From contig DAOOPM010000004.1 in the NCBI GenBank assembly GCA_035388225.1, positions 109,800 through 173,799 of the forward strand: 64,000 bases of DNA, read 5' to 3'. The notes under the pieces were generated by a model that did not search any database, was not told where the DNA came from, and worked only from the letters and a program-made list of their open reading frames with translations. Source of the DNA: SB25 sp029560875 (GTDB lineage: Bacteria; Bacteroidota; Bacteroidia; Bacteroidales; Tenuifilaceae). Made by a program: the position numbers and the translations under genes. Shown here piece after piece: positions 36,367 through 45,268 of this stretch. Position 1 is the stretch's first letter, and every line of letters starts with the position of its first letter.

Positions 36367-37383
36367 ATGAAATCGAACCAAATAACCATTAAGGATATTG
36401 CACGTGAACTGGGTATCAGCCCATCAACTGTATCGAGGGCGTTAAAGGATCACCCCGATATTAGCCAAGAGACTAAAAGGCTTGTTAATGAGCTTGCCAC
36501 TAGGTATAACTATAAGCCTAATATTATTGCCCTTAGCCTTCGCAGTCAGCGTAGCAATGTTATTGGTGTGGTTATTCCTGAATTGGTTCACTTTTTTTTC
36601 TCATCAGTAATTAGTGGGATAGAGGAGGTTGCCAATAAACATGGTTATAGCGTAATGATAAGCCAATCGGGTGAGGATTTTAACCGAGAAGTAGCAGCTT
36701 GCGATGTTTTTCTGAATAGTATTATTGATGGTTTAATAGTTTCTGTTTCCAAGGAGACTAATGATTATAGCCATTTCAAGAGGTTTGAGGATGAGGGAAT
36801 TCCAATTGTTTTCTTCGATAGGATTATTGAGGAGATTCATTCGGATAGAGTAATAATTGACGATTTTGATGGGGCTTACCAAGCTACCGAGCATTTAATC
36901 ATTCAGGGACGTCGGAAAATTGTGCATTTTTCCGGTCCTCAGAATAGACTTATTGGGCAGAATCGATTAAATGGATACTTAAAAGCAATGCGCGATAATG
37001 GCGTTGTTATTGACGAAAAACTTATAATCCATTGCGATACATTTCAGTCCGCTTTAGTGGAAACTCAGAAGTTAATTGATAGCGGTGTTAAATTCGATTC
37101 AATTTTTACCGTAAACGATTTTACTGCTGCTGGAGTAATTAAAATACTTACCCGAAACGGTATAAAAATTCCACAGGATGTTTCCGTGGTTGGCTTTGGC
37201 GACGACCAAACCTCCATGATGGTGGAGCCTACCCTTACCACTGTTAGCCAGCCAGGTTACGAAATGGGAAAGAAAGCTATGGAGCAGTTAATCCGTAGAA
37301 TTACCCAAACAAGACAAGAACCGCCTGCAACAGAAATACTCAAGACTCAGTTAATTGTTCGTGAGTCATCCAAAATAAGGTAA
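36367..37383 (+). CDS. LacI-family transcriptional regulator of the sus-type operon
   Basis: A 338-residue regulator: N-terminal LacI helix-turn-helix (TIKDIARELGISPSTVSRALKDHPDISQETK, residues 7-38), hinge helix, and a periplasmic-binding-protein-like sensor domain (NVIGVVIPELVHFFFSSVISGIEE onward, with the late motif VSVVGFGDDQTSMMVEPTLTTVSQP). It probably binds a sugar, such as maltose or another starch product. Divergence from susC, with a palindrome between, indicates control of the operon. Bacteroidota LacI regulators next to GH13 loci are known in non-Bacteroides groups, where they replace SusR. Confidence 0.93.
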   Translation: MKSNQITIKDIARELGISPSTVSRALKDHPDISQETKRLVNELATRYNYKPNIIALSLRSQRSNVIGVVIPELVHFFFSSVISGIEEVANKHGYSVMISQSGEDFNREVAACDVFLNSIIDGLIVSVSKETNDYSHFKRFEDEGIPIVFFDRIIEEIHSDRVIIDDFDGAYQATEHLIIQGRRKIVHFSGPQNRLIGQNRLNGYLKAMRDNGVVIDEKLIIHCDTFQSALVETQKLIDSGVKFDSIFTVNDFTAAGVIKILTRNGIKIPQDVSVVGFGDDQTSMMVEPTLTTVSQPGYEMGKKAMEQLIRRITQTRQEPPATEILKTQLIVRESSKIR

Positions 37384-37398
37384 AAAAAATTTCAAAAG

Positions 37399-37434
37399 AA
37401 AGGATACCTAATTATATTAAGGTATCCTTTTTTT
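37399..37434 (+). terminator. intrinsic terminator after the lacI-type gene
   Basis: Stem AAAGGATACCT / AGGTATCCTTT, perfect 11 bp, 10-nt loop, then seven T in all; 15 bp after the stop. Confidence 0.9.
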
Positions 37435-37505
37435 GCATCTCCATTAAACCAAAGCTACTGTTTGAATTCATATTTATGTGGATTCAAACTAATATAAATA
37501 TATGT

Positions 37506-39938
37506 ATGGTGAGAAATGTAATTCTTTTAGGTTTTCTTGTGTTGTCTTCAGCGTTATTTGCTTCGCGTAATAGTGATTCTTTGCAGGTTAAAAAGCAACT
37601 TCAGGCTGTTAGAATAGATGGACATATAAAAATTGATGGCGTTTTAGATGAGGTTGAATGGTTGAATGCCCCAAAGGCTAACAACTTTGTCCAGTTCGAG
37701 CAGTATAACGGACAAGTACCATCGCAGCAGACGGAGGTTAAAGTGCTTTTCGATGATGATGCGTTGTATATTGGTGCAAATTTGTTTGATACAAATCCCG
37801 AATTAATATATAAAGAACTCGGTAAGCGCGACAATAGCGATAATTTAAAATCCGATGCGTTTTCGGTTCATATCAGTACCTACAACGATGGGTTAAACTA
37901 TTTGCAGTTCATAGTTTCCGCCTCGGGAGTGCAAACCGATATCAAATTAACTGCCGATGAAGAGGAGCGTTCTTGGAATGCGGTATGGACAAGCGAAGTT
38001 AAGATTAATGATAAAGGCTGGTGTGTGGAAATGCGAATTCCTTATTCTGCGCTAAGATTCTCAAATAGTAGTGAAAATTCTGACTGGGGTATAAACTTTG
38101 CCCGTTTAATTAAACGGCATAACGAGAAAAGTACCTGGAATTTTGTGGATAAGTCGCGTCAAGGATTTACCACTCAGTCAGGCATTTTAAAAGGAATAAA
38201 TGGAATAAAGCCTCCAGTTAGGTTGTCTTTTAGTCCCTATTTATCAGTTTATGCAAATAAACTGCCCGATAAGAATAGCATCGATTATAAGTTTAATGGT
38301 GGGATGGATTTGAAGTTAGGATTAAGCCAAAGTTTTACATTGGACATGGCTCTTATTCCTGATTTTGGTCAGGTAAAGTCGGACGATAAGGTTCTTAACC
38401 TCACCCCTTATGAAGTTAAGTACGAAGAAGCTAGGCAATTTTTCACCGAGGGTACAGAACTATTTAGTAAAGGAGAAATTTTTTATTCACGCCGAATTGG
38501 TGCTGAGCCTGTTAATGCAGGTATTGTTGAGGATTCTCTGAAGAACTCTGAAGTGATTGAAAATAACCCTGCTGAATCGAAAATGATTAATGCTACAAAA
38601 ATCTCCGGAAGAACCTCCGGTGGACTAGGTATTGGTTTCTTCAATGCAATGACACAGAATATGTATGCCGATATTAAGGATACAATAACTGGTGAGTCGC
38701 GAAGATTTTTAACGCAGGGTTTTACTAATTACAACATGGTTGTACTAGACCAAACTTTGCCCCATAACTCTTTCGTAAGCATTGCAAATACTAATCTTTT
38801 GCGACCTATAAACGATTATACCGCAAATGTTACGGCTACACAGTTTACAATTCGCGATAAAAAGAATCGTTTTGCTGTGGAGGGAACAGGCGCATTAAGT
38901 CAAATACATAATGACTCTGTTACTTATGGCGGCAAAGCATTTTTGGCTATTGAGAAGACTAGCGGAAATTTTCAGGGCGATATTTGGACGAATATTGAAG
39001 GTAAGAACTATAACCCTAACGATATGGGGTACTTACAAAGCCCCAACGAGTTCTCAACAGGCATTGAACTCTCACACCAAATATTTGAACCCTTTTGGCG
39101 ATTTGTACAATTCGAAAACGAGATGGAGTTTATTCATCAAATGCTTTACTCTCCTCGTAATTTTACCAATCAGTATTTAACTTTCAACTCACGTTTTACC
39201 ACTAAGAAACAGTTTACTGGAGGAATATATCTTGAACTTAATCCTAGGGTAGGATATGATTATTTTGAACCTCGGGTTGAGGGTTATAAGTTGAGATTGC
39301 CAAAACGTGTTTATGTTCGTTGGTTTGGTTCGCCCGATTACAGAAAAACTATTGCTCTTGACCATAATGTGACATACTCTAAAGCCTCTGATTACAATCA
39401 ATACGGCTATTCCTATAGTATTAGTCCTCGAATTCGTTTTAGCGATAAGGTTTTGCTAATTTTAAGTTTTGAGCACTCCTTAAACTATAATAATATTGGT
39501 TTCTTCAGCATTAGAAATAACAATGTGATAATGGGAAATAGAGATATCGAAACATTTACCAATACTGTAAATTTTTTATACACCTTTAACTCCAAATCTT
39601 TCTTAAATCTCAAGGTTCGGCATTATGTAAGACACTTTTACTTCAATAGTTTTTATAACCTAAATAGGGATGGCTCACTTAATGCTACAGAAAATCCACC
39701 CTATTCTAGCGTGAACTATAATTTGTTTAATATCGATTTACTTTACCAATGGAACTTTGCTCCAGGAAGCGAGCTTGTGCTAGTTTGGAAAAACTCAATA
39801 GAGGAGAGGAGTGATAGGTTTACCGAAAACTATTTTAATAACGCTCATGATGTTGTGAGTGGCCCTCAGTACAATAGCATCTCGTTTAAGATTCTTTACT
39901 ATATCGATTACCAAATGCTCCGAAAACATAAAAAATAG
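37506..39938 (+). CDS. DUF5916 protein with a CBM9-like N-terminal domain
   Basis: The ATG at 37506 gives a signal peptide (MVRNVILLGFLVLSSALFAS), so the frame's earlier ATG at 37476 is unlikely. Product 810 residues. Residues about 25-220 form a carbohydrate-binding family 9-like sandwich (IDGVLDEVEWLNAPKANNF, VKVLFDDDALYIGANLFD, WCVEMRIPYSALRFS), followed by DUF5916 (LIPDFGQVKSDDKVLNLTPYEVKYEEARQFFTEG), an outer-membrane-like beta-rich region with the QFFxEGxxLF signature. Function is unknown; members occur widely in Bacteroidota and Gemmatimonadota. Same strand as lacI but after its terminator, so a link with glycan use is only possible. Confidence 0.85.
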   Translation: MVRNVILLGFLVLSSALFASRNSDSLQVKKQLQAVRIDGHIKIDGVLDEVEWLNAPKANNFVQFEQYNGQVPSQQTEVKVLFDDDALYIGANLFDTNPELIYKELGKRDNSDNLKSDAFSVHISTYNDGLNYLQFIVSASGVQTDIKLTADEEERSWNAVWTSEVKINDKGWCVEMRIPYSALRFSNSSENSDWGINFARLIKRHNEKSTWNFVDKSRQGFTTQSGILKGINGIKPPVRLSFSPYLSVYANKLPDKNSIDYKFNGGMDLKLGLSQSFTLDMALIPDFGQVKSDDKVLNLTPYEVKYEEARQFFTEGTELFSKGEIFYSRRIGAEPVNAGIVEDSLKNSEVIENNPAESKMINATKISGRTSGGLGIGFFNAMTQNMYADIKDTITGESRRFLTQGFTNYNMVVLDQTLPHNSFVSIANTNLLRPINDYTANVTATQFTIRDKKNRFAVEGTGALSQIHNDSVTYGGKAFLAIEKTSGNFQGDIWTNIEGKNYNPNDMGYLQSPNEFSTGIELSHQIFEPFWRFVQFENEMEFIHQMLYSPRNFTNQYLTFNSRFTTKKQFTGGIYLELNPRVGYDYFEPRVEGYKLRLPKRVYVRWFGSPDYRKTIALDHNVTYSKASDYNQYGYSYSISPRIRFSDKVLLILSFEHSLNYNNIGFFSIRNNNVIMGNRDIETFTNTVNFLYTFNSKSFLNLKVRHYVRHFYFNSFYNLNRDGSLNATENPPYSSVNYNLFNIDLLYQWNFAPGSELVLVWKNSIEERSDRFTENYFNNAHDVVSGPQYNSISFKILYYIDYQMLRKHKK

Positions 39939-39984
39939 TCCATTTTATTGCTATTTTTGAACAAATAATTAATTCTTTTTTACA

Positions 39985-41019
39985 ATGGAAGCAGTGAATA
40001 AGAGAGGCTTTGCCAGCGATAACAATTCTGGAGTTCATCCAAATATTTTAAAATCCTTCGAACAGGTTAATGCTGGGCATACAATCGCCTATGGCGACGA
40101 TATTTACACCCAACAGGCCGTTGCCAAATTCAAGGAGATATTTGGCGATGATATTGAGGTTTTCTTTGTTTTTATTGGCTCAGCGGCCAACGTGTTGGGT
40201 TTGCAGTCAATAACACAGCGCCATAATGCCATAATTTGTGCCGATACTGCTCATATCAACGTTGATGAGTGCGGTGCTCCCGAGCGTTTTACTAGTTGTA
40301 AATTGCTAACTGTTTCTACTCCCAACGGTAAACTAACTGTTGATATGGTTAAGAAACATATGCATGGCTTTGGTTTTCAGCATCACGCACAACCAAAAGT
40401 AATATCAATTTCGCAGGTATCGGAGTTAGGTACGGTTTATAAACCTTCCGAAGTTAGGACTTTGGCCGATTTTGCCCATAGCAACAATATGTTGCTCCAT
40501 ATGGATGGCGCTAGATTGGCTAATGCTGCAGTATCACTAAATATGGGTTTCAGAGAATTTACCCGCGATGCTGGTGTCGATGTTCTTTCGTTTGGTGGTA
40601 CAAAGAATGGAATGATGTATGGCGAAGCCATTGTTTTCTTTAACAAGCAATTGGCTCACGATTTTATGTACACACGCAAGCAGGGTTTGCAGCTAGCATC
40701 TAAAATGCGATATATTTCTGCTCAATTCATTGCTTATTTGAATAACAATCAATGGGTAGATACGGCAAGTCATTCTAATAGGATGGCCAAAATTCTTGAG
40801 GAAAAGGTACGACAAATCAGTTCAATCCAAATAACCCAACCCGTTGAGGCTAATGCGGTGTTTGCTATTGTTCCAAGCCATATTATTCCAAAACTGCAGG
40901 AGGAGTACTTCTTCTATGTTTGGGATGAGGATAAATCCGAGGTACGCTGGATGTGCTCGTGGGACACCACCGAGGACGATATTGAAAGGTTTGTGGCTAA
41001 GATTCGAGAGTTGGTCTAG
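39985..41019 (+). CDS. ltaE: low-specificity L-threonine aldolase (beta-eliminating lyase family)
   Basis: A 344-residue fold-type I PLP enzyme. The PLP Lys is K207 in SFGGTKNGMM, the Asp that contacts the pyridine nitrogen is D174 in LHMDGARLANA, and the N-terminal FASDNNSGVHPN contains the phosphate-contact region. It splits threonine or allo-threonine into glycine and acetaldehyde. The family also contains tryptophanase-like and alanine-racemising enzymes, but the motif set fits threonine aldolase best. Gene stands alone; it is followed by degenerate intergenic repeats. Confidence 0.9.
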   Translation: MEAVNKRGFASDNNSGVHPNILKSFEQVNAGHTIAYGDDIYTQQAVAKFKEIFGDDIEVFFVFIGSAANVLGLQSITQRHNAIICADTAHINVDECGAPERFTSCKLLTVSTPNGKLTVDMVKKHMHGFGFQHHAQPKVISISQVSELGTVYKPSEVRTLADFAHSNNMLLHMDGARLANAAVSLNMGFREFTRDAGVDVLSFGGTKNGMMYGEAIVFFNKQLAHDFMYTRKQGLQLASKMRYISAQFIAYLNNNQWVDTASHSNRMAKILEEKVRQISSIQITQPVEANAVFAIVPSHIIPKLQEEYFFYVWDEDKSEVRWMCSWDTTEDDIERFVAKIRELV

Positions 41020-41021
41020 GT

Positions 41022-41104
41022 ATTTAGGTTATTAAGTTATTGAGTTAATAAGTTATCGAGGTGCGAATTACTTCCATCTTCAAACTTCCATTTTCCAACT
41101 ATTC
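41022..41104. repeat. degenerate composite intergenic repeat, copy A
   Basis: A/G/T-rich imperfect repeats (TTAGGTTATTAAGTTATTGAGTTAATAAG-like, with units related to GAGTTATT) followed by a C/T-rich part with ACTTCCATCTTC and ACTTCCATTTTCCAACTA. The same two parts in the same order occur at 48476-48580. GAGTTATT is the reverse complement of the AATAACTC unit at 9839-10053. Confidence 0.65.
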
Positions 41105-41173
41105 TTCGAACTAATTTGTTTTTTGCCAACAAGTTTCTAGTTTTGCCATCGAATTGTTGGGTTGTGTTGAATT

Positions 41174-42481
41174 ATGAACAAGCATATTAAAGTACTATCT
41201 ATATCCGTTATTATAGTTTTTGTGGTGGTTGGTTTTGTTGCTTTTCGCGACAAGTCAGTGGCTTCATTTAAAGTCGCTACGAAGAAGGAAAATATCTACC
41301 CGAATCCAAATACTACTTTTATCACCAATAATCTAACCGATTCTACTCAGTTTGAACTGGTAAATAAATCGTTTGAGCAGTTTGTGGCCAAGTGGGGATT
41401 AACAGGTGCGAGTATTGCTATTGCTAAGAATGGAAAATTGGTTTATACCCGAGGGTTTGGCTATGCCAACAAGGAGGATAAGCAAACAATGCAGCCTTAC
41501 AATACAATGCGCGTTGCCAGTGTTTCCAAGTTAATTACTGCAACTGCAATAATGAAACTGGTCGAAGAAGGTAAGTTGAAATTGGAGAATAAAGTTTTTG
41601 GCCCCAATGGAATTCTTAACGATACAATATTCCTCAAGTATAAAGATAAAAGGGTAGAGGATATTACCGTTTATAATCTGCTTAACCACTCAGCAGGGTG
41701 GACATCGCGTTGGGGCGACCATATGTTTATAAAAGAGGTAATAGCAAAGGAATTAGACAAAGAACTGCCAATCACTCTGAATGATATAGTTGTTTTTGCA
41801 CTGTCGAAGAAATTGCATTTTGCACCCGGAAATCATAGTTCGTATAGCAATCTTGGTTATGGAATTCTTCAGTTGGTTATAGAGAGAGTTTCCGAGGAGA
41901 GTTATGAGGATTACGTTAAGGCGCATATTTTTGAGCCACTTAACATTCATGATGCGCATTTATCGGAGAATTGGGATAGTTTAAGGTACAATAACGAAGC
42001 CCGTTACTACGAAGTTCCAGAGGCAGAGCTGATAATGGCTTATGATGGTTCAACAGATAAGGTTCTTAAAAGTCGTGGTGGTAACGATGTTAAAATGCTT
42101 GGCGCGGCTGGCGGTTGGATAATCTCTTCTATAAATCTGACCAAATTCATTCTGGCAGTTGATGGCGATGATAGTTTCCCCGATATTATCTCAAAAAAAT
42201 CCGTTGCCACTATGGCTGTTGCCGATAAAAAATTCCAGCCGCTGGGTTGGCGTTGGGTGATGAACGGAAAGTTATGGCGTTCGGGTTCGTTGGCGGGTAC
42301 AACAGCATTAGCCGTATCGCGTAGCGATGGTTACTCCTATGTATTTATATCAAACTGTAGTCCATGGAAAGGGGCTCGTTTCCCTTACATTATTGATAGG
42401 TTTATGGATAGAACCTTGCCTAAATTAGATAAAATGCACTTTAACGATTTATTCAACTACGGAATTGCAAGTAACGAATAG
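41174..42481 (+). CDS. serine hydrolase of the class C beta-lactamase/penicillin-binding family
   Basis: A 435-residue protein with an N-terminal hydrophobic segment (residues 7-24) that may be a signal or an anchor. The nucleophile motif is S116-V-S-K119 in RVASVSKLITATAIM, the YxN motif is YSN in HSSYSNLGYGIL (about 224), and a late WRWVMNGKLWRSGSLAGTTA region holds the third box (SGS/HTG equivalent). Family members include esterases, D-aminopeptidases and peptidoglycan enzymes; I see nothing that fixes the substrate. Periplasmic location likely. Stand-alone gene. Confidence 0.87.
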   Translation: MNKHIKVLSISVIIVFVVVGFVAFRDKSVASFKVATKKENIYPNPNTTFITNNLTDSTQFELVNKSFEQFVAKWGLTGASIAIAKNGKLVYTRGFGYANKEDKQTMQPYNTMRVASVSKLITATAIMKLVEEGKLKLENKVFGPNGILNDTIFLKYKDKRVEDITVYNLLNHSAGWTSRWGDHMFIKEVIAKELDKELPITLNDIVVFALSKKLHFAPGNHSSYSNLGYGILQLVIERVSEESYEDYVKAHIFEPLNIHDAHLSENWDSLRYNNEARYYEVPEAELIMAYDGSTDKVLKSRGGNDVKMLGAAGGWIISSINLTKFILAVDGDDSFPDIISKKSVATMAVADKKFQPLGWRWVMNGKLWRSGSLAGTTALAVSRSDGYSYVFISNCSPWKGARFPYIIDRFMDRTLPKLDKMHFNDLFNYGIASNE

Positions 42482-42517
42482 TCTTTTGTCATGCTAAACT
42501 TGCTTTAGCATAAAACT

Positions 42518-43120
42518 CTAATTCAAACTAAAATTATTCTCCAGTAACTTTTCCTGTACCTGCATTTGCTCAATAAACCTCAATCGTTTAATAAGATACT
42601 TTTCCATTTTGTAATTATCGCGCAGGGAGTAAAACGAGAACTTCTCGTTTGAGTTAAGCATTATCGATTTTGCTATTGAAAAAAGATTAATGGCATCGTT
42701 AGTAATTAGTGAGCCCAATATTTGATCTATATTGAGTTTTAATTTTTTTACAAGAACAGTTAATTCGGGATTGGTGGTTGAGTAGATATCGTCCACATAC
42801 TCAATAATTCCACCACCATATAGTTTGCCAGGAAGGGATTCAGAAAAGTCGAGCAAATGGAAGTTCTTAACACCTTTAATTAGTATAACCATTTCGCCCT
42901 TGTTATTTTTTGCAACTACGTTTAGCAATTCAACTTCGCTACCATAGGTCTTAATTTCATCACCTATAATATATGGTATCCCGAAGGTGTTACCATTCTC
43001 CTCGCATTCATTAATTAATTGCTTATATCTTGGCTCAAAAATACGTAATGGAATCTCCTCTCCGGGCAAAAGAAAAACACCCAAAGGAAACATTGCCATC
43101 GATTTTGTTGTAAAGCTCAT
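42518..43120 (-). CDS. Lon substrate-binding (PUA-like) domain protein
   Basis: A 200-residue protein equal to the N-terminal domain of Lon without ATPase or protease parts. The opening MAMFPLGVFLLPGEEIPLRIFEPRYKQLINEC is the family signature. Two-lobe layout: beta-barrel 1-115 and helical bundle 120-200. Stand-alone members are cytoplasmic and of unknown role, related to the cereblon-type substrate domain. Starts 20 bp downstream of the msrB stop, same strand, so the pair may be cotranscribed. Confidence 0.88.
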   Translation of the reverse strand: MSFTTKSMAMFPLGVFLLPGEEIPLRIFEPRYKQLINECEENGNTFGIPYIIGDEIKTYGSEVELLNVVAKNNKGEMVILIKGVKNFHLLDFSESLPGKLYGGGIIEYVDDIYSTTNPELTVLVKKLKLNIDQILGSLITNDAINLFSIAKSIMLNSNEKFSFYSLRDNYKMEKYLIKRLRFIEQMQVQEKLLENNFSLN

Positions 43121-43140
43121 ATCTATTGTAAAAAATTAAA

Positions 43141-43614
43141 TTATTTATCTGTTAATGGGATAAATTTAAGCGATGCTGAATTTATGCAGTACCTTAAACC
43201 TGTAGGTTCGGGACCATCGTCGAATATATGACCAAGGTGTGCACCACATTTTTTGCACATCACCTCGGTTCTTATCATGCCATGGCTTGTATCCTTTGCA
43301 AACTTAATGTTATCAACAAACTTGGAATCGAAGAAACTGGGCCAACCACAGCTGGAGTTGAATTTGGTATTCGATTCAAAAAGTTCTGCCTCGCAGCAAA
43401 TGCAAACATACTTACCCTTTTCAAAATTATTCCAGTACTCGCCTGTAAATGGGCGCTCTGTACCTTTCTTTTGGGTTACAAAGAGTTGCAAATCTGTTAA
43501 TTTGCTTTTTAAATTATCACTATTCATCTTCTTTGATGTGTCGGTTTGACAACTTGCATTTAAACCAAATGCTATTATTAGTGTTCCAACTATAAGATGT
43601 TTATAATCGATCAT
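43141..43614 (-). CDS. msrB: peptide-methionine (R)-S-oxide reductase, lipoprotein
   Basis: The ATG at 43614 is preferred (MIDYKHLIVGTLIIAFGLNASCQ, a lipoprotein signal peptide); the frame extends 12 codons upstream without signal character. Product 157 residues. MsrB features: RPFTGEYWNNFEKGKYVCICC (first zinc CxxC), SSCGWPSFF, RTEVMCKKCGAHLGHIFDDGP (second CxxC), and the catalytic Cys in RYCINSASLKF. It repairs oxidised methionine R-sulfoxide in exported proteins. The resolving Cys is not obvious. Cotranscription with the Lon-domain gene is likely. Confidence 0.93.
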   Translation of the reverse strand: MIDYKHLIVGTLIIAFGLNASCQTDTSKKMNSDNLKSKLTDLQLFVTQKKGTERPFTGEYWNNFEKGKYVCICCEAELFESNTKFNSSCGWPSFFDSKFVDNIKFAKDTSHGMIRTEVMCKKCGAHLGHIFDDGPEPTGLRYCINSASLKFIPLTDK

Positions 43615-43800
43615 CCCGTTAGGCTTTGTTCTGATGTATAAACGTTCCATAACCCGAATTGTTTACTAATGAGATAGTAATATTGGGTTTAATTGTTTCG
43701 ATGTTGCGATTGTGCTGGTTCTTTATTCGTTATTTTGTGTTAATCGTTGCCCATATACTCCATTGATAATTAAATTTGTAAATATCAAAATACTTAAACT

Positions 43801-44478
43801 ATGAAGCGAATACTAACTATTACTTTCGGTATCCTTATGGCGGGTCTATCTATGGCTCAAAACGATGAGGTGCGCGAACTCCCTTTCTTTGATAAGATTA
43901 AAGTGTCGGGGCAGGTTAAGGTTTTTCTCGAGAAAGGCGATAGGGAAATGGCCACCATTAAGGCCAGCGATATTGTTGTATCGGATATTACTGTTGAGGT
44001 TGTGGGTAAAACCCTTGAGATTAAGTTGAAGAAGGACTCGAAAAAGCAGGCCAAAGCCGAGGTGTTTGTTAAGTATCGCGAGCTCCGCGATGTTTCCGTT
44101 GCCGCAGCCGCCTATGTTAGCATGAACGATACCCTTAAGGTTGATAAGTTGGTATTGAATGTTATTACCACTTCGGAGTTCGATAGCGATATTATTGCCA
44201 ATACCATTGATGTTAAGGTAGGGCAGGGTTCTTCGGTTCGTTTACGTGGTAAAGTTCAAAATTATGAGGCTACTGTAAGTACAAAGGGTATTCTGTCAGC
44301 ACTTGAGCTAAAAGCCGATAGTGCCTTTATAACTGTTGGTACTGGTGCAGTTGCCAAAATATATGCTAAAGAACTTATTGAAGCCAATGTACGCCCAGCA
44401 GGCAGCTTAACCTATACTGGTGAGCCTAAACAGAAGAATATTAAAACATCTGTCGGTTCAACAGTTCGAGAAGAATAG
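43801..44478 (+). CDS. DUF2807 (head GIN domain) secreted protein
   Basis: A 225-residue protein with a signal peptide (about 1-19, ending SMAQ). The mature part is a right-handed beta-helix type repeat: FDKIKVSGQVKVFLEKGD, LRDVSVAAAAYVSMNDTLKVDKLVLNVITTSEFDSDI, LKADSAFITVGTGAVAKIYAKE. This matches DUF2807, usually annotated as putative auto-transporter adhesin or head GIN domain. Most likely periplasmic or on the outer membrane. Function unknown. Terminator follows. Confidence 0.85.
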   Translation: MKRILTITFGILMAGLSMAQNDEVRELPFFDKIKVSGQVKVFLEKGDREMATIKASDIVVSDITVEVVGKTLEIKLKKDSKKQAKAEVFVKYRELRDVSVAAAAYVSMNDTLKVDKLVLNVITTSEFDSDIIANTIDVKVGQGSSVRLRGKVQNYEATVSTKGILSALELKADSAFITVGTGAVAKIYAKELIEANVRPAGSLTYTGEPKQKNIKTSVGSTVREE

Positions 44479-44499
44479 TACTTTTCATGATAAATCATT

Positions 44500-44526
44500 G
44501 TTCCAGACTAGTTCTGGAACTTTTTT
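44500..44526 (+). terminator. intrinsic terminator after the DUF2807 gene
   Basis: Stem GTTCCAGA / TCTGGAAC with a 5-nt loop followed by six T, 21 bp after the stop. Confidence 0.9.
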
Positions 44527-44532
44527 GAAATT

Positions 44533-44554
44533 ATTTTAACCAAATGGTTAAAAT
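44533..44554. promoter_or_regulatory. TetR operator 1
   Basis: Inverted repeat with 10-bp arms (ATTTTAACCA / TGGTTAAAAT) and a 2-bp centre. The inner 16 bp, TTAACCAAATGGTTAA, are identical to operator 2. It lies just upstream of the -33 element. Confidence 0.75.
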
Positions 44555-44567
44555 AATTGGTTAAAAA

Positions 44568-44599
44568 TTTGGAAACCGAAAAATCTCATAATATATTTG
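44568..44599 (+). promoter_or_regulatory. promoter of the tetR-efflux operon
   Basis: TTTG at 44568-44571, a 20-bp spacer, and TATATTTG at 44592-44599: a full match to the Bacteroidota promoter TTTG-N19/20-TAnnTTTG. The start codon is 32 bp further on. Confidence 0.75.
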
Positions 44600-44608
44600 C
44601 CGCATGGT

Positions 44609-44624
44609 TTAACCAAATGGTTAA
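44609..44624. promoter_or_regulatory. TetR operator 2
   Basis: TTAACCAAATGGTTAA, identical to the core of operator 1, placed 10 bp after the -7 element and 6 bp before the tetR start, so bound protein would cover the transcription start. Confidence 0.8.
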
Positions 44625-44630
44625 TTAATT

Positions 44631-45266
44631 ATGACAGCAAAAAAAATAGAGAAAGACACTGAAAATAAGATTCTTGAGGCGGCCAAAAAGGTGTTTGTCC
44701 TCAAAGGATTGGATGGTGCACGTATGCAGGAGATTGCCGACGAGGCGGGAATCAACAAGGCTTTGTTGCACTACTATTTCCGTTCTAAGGACCAACTTTT
44801 TATGATGATTTTTAAGGTCGAAATTGGAAATTTCTTTCCTCGTTTAATTCCTATTCTACTCTCAAAGGAAATGACTTTCGATCAGAAAATCTACCATTTT
44901 GTTGAGAATTACATCGACCTTTTCCTTCGAAATCCATTCCTGCCAACATTTATAATCCGAGAAATAAACCGTAACCCACAAATGGTTGCTCAGTTCTTCA
45001 TAGAAGCAGGAATAGAATCAAACAATTTTAAACAAATAATTGCTGGGTTTGCCGGCGAGTTGGGGATTAGCCCAAAAGAGGCATTTCACCTAATTATTAA
45101 TACTGTTAGTGCTTGCATATTCCCATTTGCAGGTAGACCAATTATTGAGCAGGTTTTCTTTGATGGGAATACAGCAGAGTATAACCATTTTCTAGAGGAG
45201 CGCAAAAAGTTTGTTGCGGAGTTTGTGGTGAATTCAATTAAAGGAAGAATGATTAATACTAAATAA
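44631..45266 (+). CDS. TetR-family repressor of the efflux operon
   Basis: A 211-residue TetR regulator. N-terminal HTH: NKILEAAKKVFVLKGLDGARMQEIADEAGINKALLHYYFRSKDQLFMMIFK (residues 12-62), followed by a helical ligand domain with the CecR/YbiH-like FLRNPFLPTFIIREINRNPQ segment. Two identical palindromes flank the promoter just upstream, so it is almost certainly autoregulated and controls the downstream exporter genes. The inducer is unknown, presumably an exported toxic compound. Its stop is 2 bp from the tolC-type start. Confidence 0.93.
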   Translation: MTAKKIEKDTENKILEAAKKVFVLKGLDGARMQEIADEAGINKALLHYYFRSKDQLFMMIFKVEIGNFFPRLIPILLSKEMTFDQKIYHFVENYIDLFLRNPFLPTFIIREINRNPQMVAQFFIEAGIESNNFKQIIAGFAGELGISPKEAFHLIINTVSACIFPFAGRPIIEQVFFDGNTAEYNHFLEERKKFVAEFVVNSIKGRMINTK

Positions 45267-45268
45267 CG

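Noticed and set aside
37476..37505. Upstream start for the DUF5916 gene
   Set aside because: It would put ten polar residues before an otherwise good signal peptide; the ATG at 37506 fits better.
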